Part shown: one piece after another, positions 8,016-17,342 of the stretch
Position numbering within the stretch: the first letter of the stretch is position 1
Layout of the letters: every line of letters begins with the position of its first letter
Assembly: GCF_007785775.2 (NCBI RefSeq)
Contig: NZ_VNIK02000001.1
Span: forward strand, 856,678-920,677
DNA length: 64,000 bases
Reading direction: 5' to 3'
From: Flagellimonas hadalis
GTDB lineage: Bacteria > Bacteroidota > Bacteroidia > Flavobacteriales > Flavobacteriaceae
Position numbers and translations under genes: made by a program
The notes under the pieces: generated by a model
Told to the model about the DNA's origin: nothing
The model's input: the letters and a program-made list of their open reading frames with translations, nothing else
Databases searched by the model: none

Positions 8016-9643
8016 TGGATGGGTGTTCCTCTCAGTTTTTTAAAAGCTTCATACGTTTTGTCCACTTTTTCCTTGGGAGTGGTCTCAAACTCTTTCTCGG
8101 TCACTTTGTAATAGGTCTGCAAGCTATCCAATTTTTTGTGCATTGCCGTTATGATATCTTTATATTCTTCATCATTGATGGCATTGTGCTGTTCTTTGGG
8201 ATCTTTTTCCAGGTCATAAAACTCCCATGCATCGATATCGTCATAAAAATGGATGAGCTTATACCTTTCCGTCCGTACCCCATATTGCCGTTTTACCATG
8301 TGGAAGGCCGGAAAATCATAATAATGATAGTAAACGGCATCGTTGAATTCATTTGTGGCCCCTTCCAAAACATCCCGGAACGACCTTCCCTGCATTTCCG
8401 AAGCATATTGGGTTCCTCCTGCCAAATCCAAGAAGGTCGGTGCAAAATCCAGATTCTGTACCATGGCATCGATTTTCGTGCCCGGTTTGATGACACCCGG
8501 CAACTGCATCAACAAGGGCATTTTCATGGATTCCTCATACATAAAACGCTTGTCGAACCAACCGTGTTCCCCTAAATAAAATCCTTGGTCCGAGGTATAG
8601 ACCACCAAGGTGTTTTCGTCCAACCCGGTCTCTTCCAAGTAATCCAAGATTTTCCCAATACCCTCATCCACAGCCTTTACCGTGGCCAAATATTCATGCA
8701 GATACCGTTGGCCCTTCCACTCCGCCAGTTCCCTTCCGTGGAGGTTGGCTTCCCAAAAGGCATTGTTCTTTGGCAGATAGGCCTCGTCCCAAATTTTGCG
8801 TTGTTCGGGCGTCATTCGTTCAAAATCTGTGGTCCACGGGTTATGGGCCAACTCGGTACTTCCGTGCGCTTTGCTCAATTTCAGGTCGTGCCCCTCGTAC
8901 ATATCCTTATAAATGGTCTGTTGTTGCTCGGCCGCCGCCTGTTGGGCCACAAATTCAGGAAAATAGGTATCCGGCAACGGAAATGTTATCGAATCATAGA
9001 CATTCAGATGACGCAAAGCGGGCATCCAATTGCGGTGTGGCGCCTTGTGGTGCACCATTAAATAGAACGGTTGCTTCAAACTGTCCCGTTGCTTCAACCA
9101 TTCCAGACTTTTCTCCGTGATGAGATCGGTAGCGTAGCCTTCCACCACGGTAGTGTCCTCTCCCTGTATGAATTCCGGGTTGTAATAGTTTCCTTGATCG
9201 TTCAAAATTTCCCAATGATCAAAGCCCGTGGGCTGACCGTGTAGGTGCCATTTTCCGATGATAGCGGTTTCGTAACCCAACTTTTTCAAATGTTTTGGCA
9301 AAGTGGGCTGACTGTTGTCGAACCGCTCCCCGTTCATCCGAAAACCGTTGATGTGGCTGTGTTTTCCCGTTAGGATGACCGCCCTGCTCGGGCCACATAT
9401 CGAATTGGTGCAGAAATTGTTCTGAAAGATGGCCCCGTTTTTGGCAATACGGTCAATATTGGGCGTGGGCGCCAATTTGCCCAGTTCGTGCCCATACGCA
9501 CTGATGGCCTGAAAGGCATGGTCATCCGACATGATGAAGATGATATTCGGTGGGCCTTTGGCCACTTCCTCCTTTGGTTTTTCCTGTTGTTTGCAGGCCA
9601 AAACCAATACCAAACCTGCCAATATCCATCCAGTTCGCATCAT
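8012..9643 (-). CDS. Formylglycine-dependent sulfatase lipoprotein (family S1)
   Basis: 543 residues; a lipobox ends at Cys17, so it is a lipoprotein facing the periplasm or the surface. The core begins with PPNIIFIMSDDHA, where the Asp pair 40-41 binds calcium. The sulfatase signature SICGPSR has Cys83, the residue converted to formylglycine. The rest resembles GlcNAc-6-sulfatase or heparan-sulfamidase-like S1 enzymes, including HKAPHR and TSDQGFYLGEHGWFDKR. The start has two consecutive ATGs. It sits three bases after the GH3 gene and overlaps the EEP gene, so it is co-transcribed with the PUL. A sulfatase implies that part of the substrate is sulfated. A paralogue lies at 48140-49798. No maturation enzyme is in the window. 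Confidence 0.9.
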   Translation of the reverse strand: MMRTGWILAGLVLVLACKQQEKPKEEVAKGPPNIIFIMSDDHAFQAISAYGHELGKLAPTPNIDRIAKNGAIFQNNFCTNSICGPSRAVILTGKHSHINGFRMNGERFDNSQPTLPKHLKKLGYETAIIGKWHLHGQPTGFDHWEILNDQGNYYNPEFIQGEDTTVVEGYATDLITEKSLEWLKQRDSLKQPFYLMVHHKAPHRNWMPALRHLNVYDSITFPLPDTYFPEFVAQQAAAEQQQTIYKDMYEGHDLKLSKAHGSTELAHNPWTTDFERMTPEQRKIWDEAYLPKNNAFWEANLHGRELAEWKGQRYLHEYLATVKAVDEGIGKILDYLEETGLDENTLVVYTSDQGFYLGEHGWFDKRFMYEESMKMPLLMQLPGVIKPGTKIDAMVQNLDFAPTFLDLAGGTQYASEMQGRSFRDVLEGATNEFNDAVYYHYYDFPAFHMVKRQYGVRTERYKLIHFYDDIDAWEFYDLEKDPKEQHNAINDEEYKDIITAMHKKLDSLQTYYKVTEKEFETTPKEKVDKTYEAFKKLRGTPIQ

Positions 9644-9646
9644 ATT

Positions 9647-11914
9647 CTATTTTAAAGTGAATGTTTTCGATAGCTCTGCATCTGAATTGGTGCCGACAAA
9701 AACCTCGAAATCCCCAGATTCAGCCACAAAATCCAACTGACTGTTGTAAAATTTCAGGTCGTCCGGCGACAAGGTGATGGTGATTTCCTTCTTTTCCCCT
9801 TTCTTCAAAAACACTTTTTGGAAACCTTTCAATTCCCGTTTTGGTGGGGTGATGCTTCGGACAACATCCCTCAAATACAACTGCACCACTTCTTCCCCAT
9901 CATAATTTCCTGTATTGGCCACGGTCACCGTTGCGGAAATCGATTCTCCCTGACCAATGCTCGACTTATCCAATTTCAAATTGGAATATGCAAACTTGGT
10001 GTAGCTCAGACCATATCCGAAGGGTAATAATGGAGAGTTGGGTGAATCCAGATAATTGGACCTGAACTTTTGGAATTCATCATTTTCAGGAGCTGGTCTG
10101 CCCGTATTCTTTACGCTGTGGTAAATGGGAATCTGTCCCACACTTCTGGGCCAAGTCGCTGTTAATTTTCCTGACGGATTGTAATCGCCAAAAATTACAT
10201 CAGCAATGGCGTTACCTGCTTCCACCCCGGGATGCCATACTTGCAGAATGGCTGCGGGCAGTTCAAATTCTTCGGGGATGGTCAATGGTCTGCCACTCAT
10301 CAACACCAAGGCCACGGGCTTGCCTGTTTCAACCAATGCCTTGATGAGTTTCTTTTGACTATCCGGAATCGAAATATCGGTACGACTTGCTGCTTCTCCG
10401 CTCATTTCGGTGGCCTCCCCCACCACGGCCACGACCACTTCGGAGTTTTTGGCCAAATCCACGGCTTCTTTCAGCAGGGTTTTAGGGGAACGTTTATCGA
10501 TTTCGATACGGGGACCGAATACGTTCACTTTTTTGGCAAATTCAGCATCATCCGAAATATTGGCTCCCTTGGCATATTGGATAGTGGCATTGGGAGCCAC
10601 ATTTTTAAAACCTTCCTGAATCGTCACGGCCAAACTCACATCTCCCGTAGGTGCCCAAGTGCCCAACATGTTGTTCCGGCTATCGGCCAACGGCCCGATC
10701 AGGGCAATCTTTTTGTTTTTTTGAAGGGGCAATAGTTGGTTTTCATTTTTCAACAACACAAAGGAACGGGCGGCCAATTTCCGGGCCAACGCCCTGTTTT
10801 CAGCGGTGAGAATGTCTGTTTCGGGGCGTTTGCTGTCCAAATAACGGTAAGGATCTTCAAAAAGTCCGGAAATGTATTTGGCCTCCAACACCCTTCGGCA
10901 GGCATTGGTGATTTCCTCCTCGGTCACTTTGCCTTCATCCAAGGATTTTTTCAAGGTGGTCAAGAATCCTTCGCCCACCATATCCATATCCAACCCAGCT
11001 TTGAGTGCCAAGGCGGAAACAGCCTGCAGGTCACCAAGACCGTGTGCAATCATTTCGTTGAGGGAAGTGTAATCAGAAACCACAAAACCATCAAAACCCC
11101 ATCTGTCACGAAGCAAATCGGTCAACAACCATTTATTTCCTGTGGCGGGCACGCCATCAACATCGTTAAAAGACGTCATCACACTGGCAGCCCCGGCATC
11201 CACAGCGGCTTTGTAAGGTGGCAAATACTGATTGAACATCTTGATCTTGCTCATATCCACCGAATGGTAATCCCGGCCCGCTTCCGCTGCACCATAGAGT
11301 GCAAAATGCTTCACACAGGCCAGCATGGTGTGGGCCGAAGCCAAATCATCACCTTGGTATCCCTTCACCATGGCCTCGGCTATCTTGGAACCCAAATAGG
11401 GGTCTTCGCCCCCCGTTTCGGCTATTCTTCCCCAACGTGGATCACGGGCAATGTCCACCATAGGGGAGAAATTCCAGTTGATGCCATCTGCAGTGGCTTC
11501 CCGAGCGGCCATCTGGGCAGCTTGTTTTACCAAATCCATGTCCCAACTGGCCGACAATCCCAAAGGGATTGGGTAGGTGGTCTTGTAGCCATGGATCACA
11601 TCGGAACCAATGAGCAATGGTATGCCCAATCGACTTTCCTTAACGGCCAATTCTTGGGCCACCCTGACTTTATCGGGTCCGGCCACACCAAAAAGTCCCC
11701 CTACTTCGCCTGCTTTGATCTTTGCTTCCACATTTTTGCTGACCACTTCACCCGTGGCCACACCTCCTCCGGGGGTCAAAAGGTTGAGTTGGCCTATTTT
11801 TTCCTCAATGGTCATCTTTTGCAAAAGTGCCTCCACTTCGGGGATTCGCTGTTGGGCATTTGCTCCCCAAAAAGAGAGCGCAACTAGGGCTATCACTATT
11901 TTTTTTGTGGACAT
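9647..11914 (-). CDS. Glycoside hydrolase family 3 beta-glucosidase
   Basis: 755 residues. I chose the ATG at 11914, which gives a clean signal peptide (about 1-20, cut after GANA); the frame runs further upstream but into the neighbouring gene. The N-terminal GH3 barrel spans about 25-370, with the KHF motif at 202-204 and Asp281 in VVSDY as the predicted nucleophile. The C-terminal GH3 sandwich and an Fn3-like domain (about 660-740) follow. Family members release glucose from the non-reducing end of beta-glucans. Next to two GH144 genes it probably degrades sophoro-oligosaccharides in the periplasm; GH3 enzymes with that specificity are known in Bacteroidota. It lies 25 bases after the GH43-like gene. 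Confidence 0.92.
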   Translation of the reverse strand: MSTKKIVIALVALSFWGANAQQRIPEVEALLQKMTIEEKIGQLNLLTPGGGVATGEVVSKNVEAKIKAGEVGGLFGVAGPDKVRVAQELAVKESRLGIPLLIGSDVIHGYKTTYPIPLGLSASWDMDLVKQAAQMAAREATADGINWNFSPMVDIARDPRWGRIAETGGEDPYLGSKIAEAMVKGYQGDDLASAHTMLACVKHFALYGAAEAGRDYHSVDMSKIKMFNQYLPPYKAAVDAGAASVMTSFNDVDGVPATGNKWLLTDLLRDRWGFDGFVVSDYTSLNEMIAHGLGDLQAVSALALKAGLDMDMVGEGFLTTLKKSLDEGKVTEEEITNACRRVLEAKYISGLFEDPYRYLDSKRPETDILTAENRALARKLAARSFVLLKNENQLLPLQKNKKIALIGPLADSRNNMLGTWAPTGDVSLAVTIQEGFKNVAPNATIQYAKGANISDDAEFAKKVNVFGPRIEIDKRSPKTLLKEAVDLAKNSEVVVAVVGEATEMSGEAASRTDISIPDSQKKLIKALVETGKPVALVLMSGRPLTIPEEFELPAAILQVWHPGVEAGNAIADVIFGDYNPSGKLTATWPRSVGQIPIYHSVKNTGRPAPENDEFQKFRSNYLDSPNSPLLPFGYGLSYTKFAYSNLKLDKSSIGQGESISATVTVANTGNYDGEEVVQLYLRDVVRSITPPKRELKGFQKVFLKKGEKKEITITLSPDDLKFYNSQLDFVAESGDFEVFVGTNSDAELSKTFTLK

Positions 11915-11939
11915 GATTCGGTTGTTTTGTTTTGGTATT

Positions 11940-13703
11940 TTATTCTGATTTGACAATGGCTGTCCGCTCGGAGATTCCATTGTTATTAAAAGCCTCTATC
12001 TGAAAATAGTAGGCATCGGTCCGGTCCATTCCCGAGAAATAATATTCGTTTTTCCCATAGACCATGATACTTCCGTAGAGCTTGTCCTTGGATTTTCCAA
12101 AATAGATGACATAGCCATCGGCAAGATCGTTCTGTTTCCAGCGGAGCCAAGAGTTCCTCCGTTCCCCAAACTTTTCCGGACTGGAGCGCAACACGACAAA
12201 GTCTTCAACAGGTTGTGGTTTTTCACCTGCACCCTTACCAAAAACCCGAAAACCGCTCAGGGCGAACTTGCCCGTGGGCATTTTGATGTTCTCGATTTTG
12301 AGGTATCTGGCCTGTGCTGCCTTTTTCAATTCGATATAGTCATGGGGCACATCGGTCTGGTTCTTGCTTTTGTCCACCAGAACAGACCATTTTTTCCCAT
12401 CATTGGATGCATAAATCTTGTATTGATGATAGACGCCCTCGGATTTGCCCAAAAACTCCACATCTTGATCGGCATAATTGATCTGTATGGCATGGATAGT
12501 GGAAACTTCCCCAAGATCGGTCTGGAACCACTCACCCTTATTCCCTGTTTTGGCACTCCAATAGGTCTTCATGTCCTCATCCACGGCAAAATTGGGTTGA
12601 TAGCCTCCCAAAGTGGAAGAGGTTTGGACGGGTTTGTTGTAATTCAACAGCATCCAACCTGTGAACAGTCCTTGGATATGATTTGCATCTTCCTTTGGAA
12701 GATAGGTCGGGTAATCGCCATAAGCAGTATTGCAATACATGACATCGTCCTCATCAAAACCTGCTGGCCAAATACCGATTCGGCGTTCAAAACTGTTCTT
12801 TTGATTCAGAATTATGGTGGAAACGTGCCACCAGTTTCCAAACGTATCCTGATAAGTTGCGCCATGGCCTGCTCCCCTAGCAAAACCGCCTGGCTTGTAT
12901 GAAAACGGATTGTGGTCTTGATACGCAAAGGCGTCCAAGGGCTTATCGCTCACATACACCCCATCGGCATAACCGCTGAACTCGGTACCTGGCGCTCCAT
13001 ATTGAAGATAATATTTTCCGTTGTGTTTGGTCATCCAGGCCCCTTCCATAAAAGGTTGGAGAAAGGTATTGTCGTTGTGCTCGCCAAACCGTTCCCAACC
13101 ATGGTCTTCGGGAACCAAGGAAATCAAAGGTTTTACGTAGCCTTCGGATTGCAGGGTCTTGGTGTTGATCTCGGTGCCCAAAATGGGGAACACGTTGCTG
13201 GAACCCCAATACATATAGAGCTTGTCCGTATCCTCTTCGTACAAGAATCCGGGATCCCATGCACCTGCTTTTAAGGAATCTACGGCAATTTCCCAATTGT
13301 CCGTGGTGGGGTCCTTGCTCTTCCACATGGAGAATGCTGGCCCGTGGGTGGAACCGATCAAGTACAGTTCATCCTTCATCACAAAGGCCGCTGGGGCGCA
13401 CAGTTCGTCATAGACCTTATTCCTCTCCCTCAGAAACTTTCGAGGGATGAATTTCCAGTCATACATATCATCGCTCCACCAATAACCCCATTGGTTGGTG
13501 GAAAAGAGAAAATATTTATCCTTGAAGGTGACAATCACGGGGTCGGCCGTGGCCCTGTGTTTGCCATGCGTGGCAAAATTGGGTATGGGCGTGTAACCAT
13601 AATCGATGTTGATGGGGTTGCAATAGGTTTTTTGTTGCGCATTCAGATTTTTTGAAAATCCAATCAACACAAAAACTCCTATGACCAACAATCTTTTCTG
13701 CAT
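11940..13703 (-). CDS. GH43-like glycosidase with discoidin (F5/8 type C) and Fn3-like domains
   Basis: 587 residues with a signal peptide ending at about Ala22. The five-bladed propeller spans about 25-360. GH43 catalytic positions can be placed at Asp54 (ATADPVI), Asp150 (AGAWDPG) and Glu220 (QPFMEGAW). A discoidin-type carbohydrate-binding domain covers about 385-510 and a fibronectin-III-like module about 515-587. GH43 members remove arabinose, xylose or galactose units; the subfamily cannot be assigned by eye, so the sugar is unknown. It lies inside the PUL, three bases after the esterase gene, and probably removes side chains from the main glucan. A start at the ATG 13703 fits the signal peptide. 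Confidence 0.82.
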   Translation of the reverse strand: MQKRLLVIGVFVLIGFSKNLNAQQKTYCNPINIDYGYTPIPNFATHGKHRATADPVIVTFKDKYFLFSTNQWGYWWSDDMYDWKFIPRKFLRERNKVYDELCAPAAFVMKDELYLIGSTHGPAFSMWKSKDPTTDNWEIAVDSLKAGAWDPGFLYEEDTDKLYMYWGSSNVFPILGTEINTKTLQSEGYVKPLISLVPEDHGWERFGEHNDNTFLQPFMEGAWMTKHNGKYYLQYGAPGTEFSGYADGVYVSDKPLDAFAYQDHNPFSYKPGGFARGAGHGATYQDTFGNWWHVSTIILNQKNSFERRIGIWPAGFDEDDVMYCNTAYGDYPTYLPKEDANHIQGLFTGWMLLNYNKPVQTSSTLGGYQPNFAVDEDMKTYWSAKTGNKGEWFQTDLGEVSTIHAIQINYADQDVEFLGKSEGVYHQYKIYASNDGKKWSVLVDKSKNQTDVPHDYIELKKAAQARYLKIENIKMPTGKFALSGFRVFGKGAGEKPQPVEDFVVLRSSPEKFGERRNSWLRWKQNDLADGYVIYFGKSKDKLYGSIMVYGKNEYYFSGMDRTDAYYFQIEAFNNNGISERTAIVKSE

Positions 13704-13706
13704 GAT

Positions 13707-14495
13707 CTATGGGGTCGTTTTTTTATGTGAAAACAACCAGGGCAATAGGTCAGGTTCCGCAAAAGCTGGGTCCCAACTGCCGTGATTGGCAAAATCATAT
13801 AGGGTGAATTTTGGATAAACCCCTGCCTTGAGCAGAGCACTGACCATTTCCATGGACTGGAGCGGGTTTACCACATTGTCCTGTGCCCCGTGGAATACCC
13901 ACAAAGGGGTGTTTTTGGCATAACCAGAAACCGAATTGGGGTCACCTCCGCCACAAATGGGAATGGCCGCCGCAAAAGTATCCGGCCTACGGCTCAACAG
14001 CTCGAAGCTGCCCATTCCGCCCATGGAAAGGCCCATCAGGTAAATCTGGTTTTCATCGGCATAGGCTTGTTGGATGGTGCTGTCCAACAGGTCCATCACC
14101 ATTTTCAATGGCTTGGTGGGGCCACTATCATATTTAAAATTGAGTTTTATGGGATATGTGCTTCGGTCCACATCCACATTGGACCAATAGCTTTCCTTGG
14201 GACATTGTGGAAAAATGACAATGGCGGGATAACGCTCCTGAAGATAATCCGTGGCAAACAACTTGCCTCCATGGACCAATTGGCTCTCATTATCGTTTCC
14301 CCGTTCCCCGGCTCCATGCAAAAAGAGGATGACGGGATAGGTTTCCGTTTCCTTGAAATCTTTGGGGTACATGATCCGATATCGTAAGGTATCGTTTCCA
14401 TCGACCAACTCCTTTTTTTCATACTTGGATTGCCATTGGGCCGAAACCAAAGTGCCCAACAATAGCATTAACGGTAGAACTAATTGTTTTTTCAT
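13707..14495 (-). CDS. Secreted alpha/beta-hydrolase, esterase/PHB-depolymerase-like
   Basis: 262 residues with a signal peptide of about 20 residues. The catalytic triad is visible: Ser157 in GLSMGG, Asp206 in GAQDNVV and His238 in ANHGSWD. The FLHGAGERG motif forms the oxyanion region. The length and motifs match the single-domain CE1/prolyl-oligopeptidase-like esterases common in PULs, which remove acetyl or feruloyl groups. It sits between the GH144 pair (80-base gap upstream) and the GH43-like gene. A role in deacylating the target glycan is inferred from position. Confidence 0.85.
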   Translation of the reverse strand: MKKQLVLPLMLLLGTLVSAQWQSKYEKKELVDGNDTLRYRIMYPKDFKETETYPVILFLHGAGERGNDNESQLVHGGKLFATDYLQERYPAIVIFPQCPKESYWSNVDVDRSTYPIKLNFKYDSGPTKPLKMVMDLLDSTIQQAYADENQIYLMGLSMGGMGSFELLSRRPDTFAAAIPICGGGDPNSVSGYAKNTPLWVFHGAQDNVVNPLQSMEMVSALLKAGVYPKFTLYDFANHGSWDPAFAEPDLLPWLFSHKKTTP

Positions 14496-14575
14496 CTGTT
14501 CAATATTATAAGGTTACAAAAAATGAAGAAACAAAAAAACCAGCGAATGTACAGACTGAGTGATGTATTTTCATA

Positions 14576-15952
14576 TCAAAATCCGAGTTTGGTGAGTCCT
14601 GCCTGTACATCTTCATTGGCCATAAACAGATTCCAGAGGAGTCCTGTGCGATGGTTTTCGATCATGATGATCTGAGGTCCTTGATCAATGGCCAAATAGG
14701 CCTCAGCCACCCAAAAATTGTACTCTGGACTGAAGGCATCGTAAAAACCGGCAGGCCCCAGCAGTTTGTCTTTGTTTTTGTAAAAATAGTGCATGGCCTT
14801 CAAAGATTCCTGAGGAGTGTAGGGAATGGAGCTTATGGCCGCAGTGGGCGATATGACCCCGATATCGTTGGATGGGCTGTGGGCATTGTAACCCATGCTC
14901 CCATCGTTGTTCCTGGAGTAACTGGCGGTAAGCCCCCAACAGTCTTCCCCATAATCCTCAAATCCTTTTGGATTGGCAACACAATACTCATAATTGATCT
15001 TGGAATGGTTGACGTTTACGTTCCAATAATCCACATACTCATCGGAAAGGGTTTTGGGGTTGAGCCCCAAATAGGAATAATGCGCCCAAAACAAAGGGCC
15101 CCCAAATTGTTCGTTGCCATTGTGTTTTACCAGCAACGGATACCCATATTGGGTGTTGGATGATTTGATGCCCCCATTTGAGGCCCAACCGTTGGCATAC
15201 ACTTCCTTTTCAATGCCAAAATCGGGTGAGGCCGCGGCCAAAATATAGGTGATCAGCACTTCATTATATCCTTTTAGCTGTAGATTGATGGCGAAATCGT
15301 GGTTGGGGCTCCAATGCCAGTATAGCACATTTTGTCCTTGGGTGTACCAGTCCCACTCCACACCTTTCCAAAGCTCATCAGCCTTTTGGGCCAATGCTTG
15401 TTCCTCAGCCGAGCCATTTTTCAAATATTCCTTGATGCAGATCAATCCCTGGGCCAAAAAAGCGGTTTCCACCAAATCTCCCCCATCATCCAAAGAGCTA
15501 AAGGGAATCACAGCCCCGGTGGAACCATTGATCCAGTGGGACCATGCGCCATGGAAACGATCTGCATTTTCCAAAAAATCCAAAAGCGTGGTCAATCGTT
15601 CCACACCTTCCGTCCTGGAAATAAAGCCACGTTCGATCCCTACCAAAATGGCCATCAATCCAAAGCCAGTACCGCCTGCCGTCACCACCTGCGAATCCCT
15701 GTTCGGGTCATCGGGATGGTACCTTTCCTTGGCACCTCCCGAGTTTTGTTCCGCAAAGTCCCAAAAGTACTTGAAGGTTTCTTTCTGCACCAAGTCCATC
15801 AGCTCATTGTCGGTGATGGTCGGCACGTCATCATCCGAGCCATCGTCGGGAATCTCGGGAGTTGTTGGCACATAGGTGTAGTCATCACCTCCGCCGCACG
15901 AGACCACTAGGGCCAGGAGAAAGATGAGAGCGTATGCTTTTTTAATCATCAT
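14576..15952 (-). CDS. GH144-family glycosidase, lipoprotein (predicted endo-beta-1,2-glucanase), copy 1
   Basis: 458 residues; the signal ends in VVSCGGG with Cys19 as lipid anchor, followed by a Pro/Asp-rich linker to about residue 45. The rest is the single (alpha/alpha)6-barrel domain annotated as glucoamylase-like (Pfam Glycoamylase), which CAZy places in GH144. Conserved blocks include FKYFWDFAE, GTGFGLMA, ADRFHGAW, DGGDLVETAF and a C-terminal AIDQGPQIIMIENHRTG. Characterised GH144 members cleave beta-1,2-glucan to sophoro-oligosaccharides. It overlaps the paralogous upstream gene by 11 bases. Two consecutive ATGs start the gene. Lipidation suggests it works at the cell surface or in the periplasm. 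Confidence 0.88.
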   Translation of the reverse strand: MMIKKAYALIFLLALVVSCGGGDDYTYVPTTPEIPDDGSDDDVPTITDNELMDLVQKETFKYFWDFAEQNSGGAKERYHPDDPNRDSQVVTAGGTGFGLMAILVGIERGFISRTEGVERLTTLLDFLENADRFHGAWSHWINGSTGAVIPFSSLDDGGDLVETAFLAQGLICIKEYLKNGSAEEQALAQKADELWKGVEWDWYTQGQNVLYWHWSPNHDFAINLQLKGYNEVLITYILAAASPDFGIEKEVYANGWASNGGIKSSNTQYGYPLLVKHNGNEQFGGPLFWAHYSYLGLNPKTLSDEYVDYWNVNVNHSKINYEYCVANPKGFEDYGEDCWGLTASYSRNNDGSMGYNAHSPSNDIGVISPTAAISSIPYTPQESLKAMHYFYKNKDKLLGPAGFYDAFSPEYNFWVAEAYLAIDQGPQIIMIENHRTGLLWNLFMANEDVQAGLTKLGF

Positions 15953-17312
15953 TCTTTAGGTAAGGGCTATCAAAGCCCAATTTTGTCAATCCATTTTTCA
16001 CTTCTTCGTTTGCCATGAACAGTTTCCACAAAAGACCACTCCTATGGTTTTCTATCATGACGGGTATGGGCCCTTGATCTATGGCCAAGTATCTGGGCAA
16101 GTACCAATCCTTTTCCAAACTGAAGGCGTCATACGGACCGTACTTTCCGATCAAACTATCCTGCCGGGTGTACATATACCTTAAAAACTGTGTACTCTCT
16201 TTGGGTGTGTAGGGCATGGAGGAAAGGGCGGCGGTTGGCGATATCACTCCCAAGTCCTCGCCTGGCCTGTGGCCCGCATATCCTTTGATGGAATAGCTTG
16301 AGGTCAATCCCCAGCAATCTTCCCCATAACCTTCATATCCATCTGGATTGTCCACCGCATATTTGTAGTGGATCATGGCATGGTTGGTATTGAGCTTCCA
16401 ATAGTCCCCGAATTGATCGGTAAGACCCTTTGGGTCCAATCCCAAATAGGAATAGTGCGCCCAGAAGAGTGGCCCTACGGGAGCATCATCGTGCTCAAAG
16501 TGGTTGAGTTCGGTCTCCAGACCATAATAAGTAGTGTCTTTGGCTATCGCGCCATCCAACGCCCATCCTTTTTCATAAACACTTTTATTGATGGAGTGTG
16601 TCGGGGATGCTGCTGCGAGAACGTACATGATCAGGCATTCGTTGTACCCCCCAACGGGAAAGTTCATTTCCCATCCATATTCGGGACTCCAATGCCAATA
16701 GAGTACATCTTCGCCACCTTTGGTGTACCAGTCCCACTCGACTCCTTCCCAAAGTTCTTGGATCTTTTGCGCCAATTTTTGTTCGCGCTCGTTCCCATCC
16801 TTGAAGTATTCCTTTACGGTCAAAAGGCCCTGTACCAAAAATGCCGTTTCCACCAAGTCACCTCCATTGTCCTTTGGACTGAAAGGGGTCACTTTTCCCG
16901 ATGGCAACAACCAATGGGGCCATGCTCCATGAAACCGATCGGCCTTTTCCAAAAAGTCTACAATCTTTTCATATCGCTCCAAAGCCTGTTCCCGAGTGAT
17001 GAACTTGCGCTCCACACCTACTAGGATGGCCATAAGGCCAAAACCAGAGCCTCCTGTTGTGATGATATCCTTGTCGTGGTTGGGATACTCGTTATCCATG
17101 TGGAAACGCTCCCTTGCCAATCCTGAAACTGGCTCTGCACCTTCCCAAAAATAGTTGAAGGTCTGGTACTGGACAGAGTCCATCAATGCCTCATCCGTGT
17201 AGGAGATGGCATCCTCGCTTTTGCTTGTTGAATCCCCTTCTTTTTTGTTTTTATGGCCATTGCACCCTATAAGTAAGGATGCAACAGCCATTGGAACTAA
17301 AATTAACCTCAT
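15942..17312 (-). CDS. GH144-family glycosidase, lipoprotein (predicted endo-beta-1,2-glucanase), copy 2
   Basis: 456 residues, a paralogue of the next gene along its whole length. The signal ends in LLIGC with Cys17. Blocks shared with copy 1 include GSGFGLMAILVG, LEKADRFHGAW, DNGGDLVETAFL, LYWHWSP, GEDCWGLT, ISPTAALSSMPYTP and AIDQGP...MIENHRSGLLWKLFMANEEV. The copies differ in the linker and in surface loops, so they may take different roles, for example surface endo-cleavage and periplasmic oligosaccharide cleavage. It starts 30 bases after the LamG lipoprotein gene. Confidence 0.88.
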   Translation of the reverse strand: MRLILVPMAVASLLIGCNGHKNKKEGDSTSKSEDAISYTDEALMDSVQYQTFNYFWEGAEPVSGLARERFHMDNEYPNHDKDIITTGGSGFGLMAILVGVERKFITREQALERYEKIVDFLEKADRFHGAWPHWLLPSGKVTPFSPKDNGGDLVETAFLVQGLLTVKEYFKDGNEREQKLAQKIQELWEGVEWDWYTKGGEDVLYWHWSPEYGWEMNFPVGGYNECLIMYVLAAASPTHSINKSVYEKGWALDGAIAKDTTYYGLETELNHFEHDDAPVGPLFWAHYSYLGLDPKGLTDQFGDYWKLNTNHAMIHYKYAVDNPDGYEGYGEDCWGLTSSYSIKGYAGHRPGEDLGVISPTAALSSMPYTPKESTQFLRYMYTRQDSLIGKYGPYDAFSLEKDWYLPRYLAIDQGPIPVMIENHRSGLLWKLFMANEEVKNGLTKLGFDSPYLKNDD

Positions 17313-17342
17313 ATAAAAACTAAACTAACTCGACTAAACTAA

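Noticed and set aside
10736..11887. 383-codon open frame antisense to the GH3 gene
   Set aside because: Shadow of the GH3 coding sequence; composition is atypical and no start signal or domain is present.
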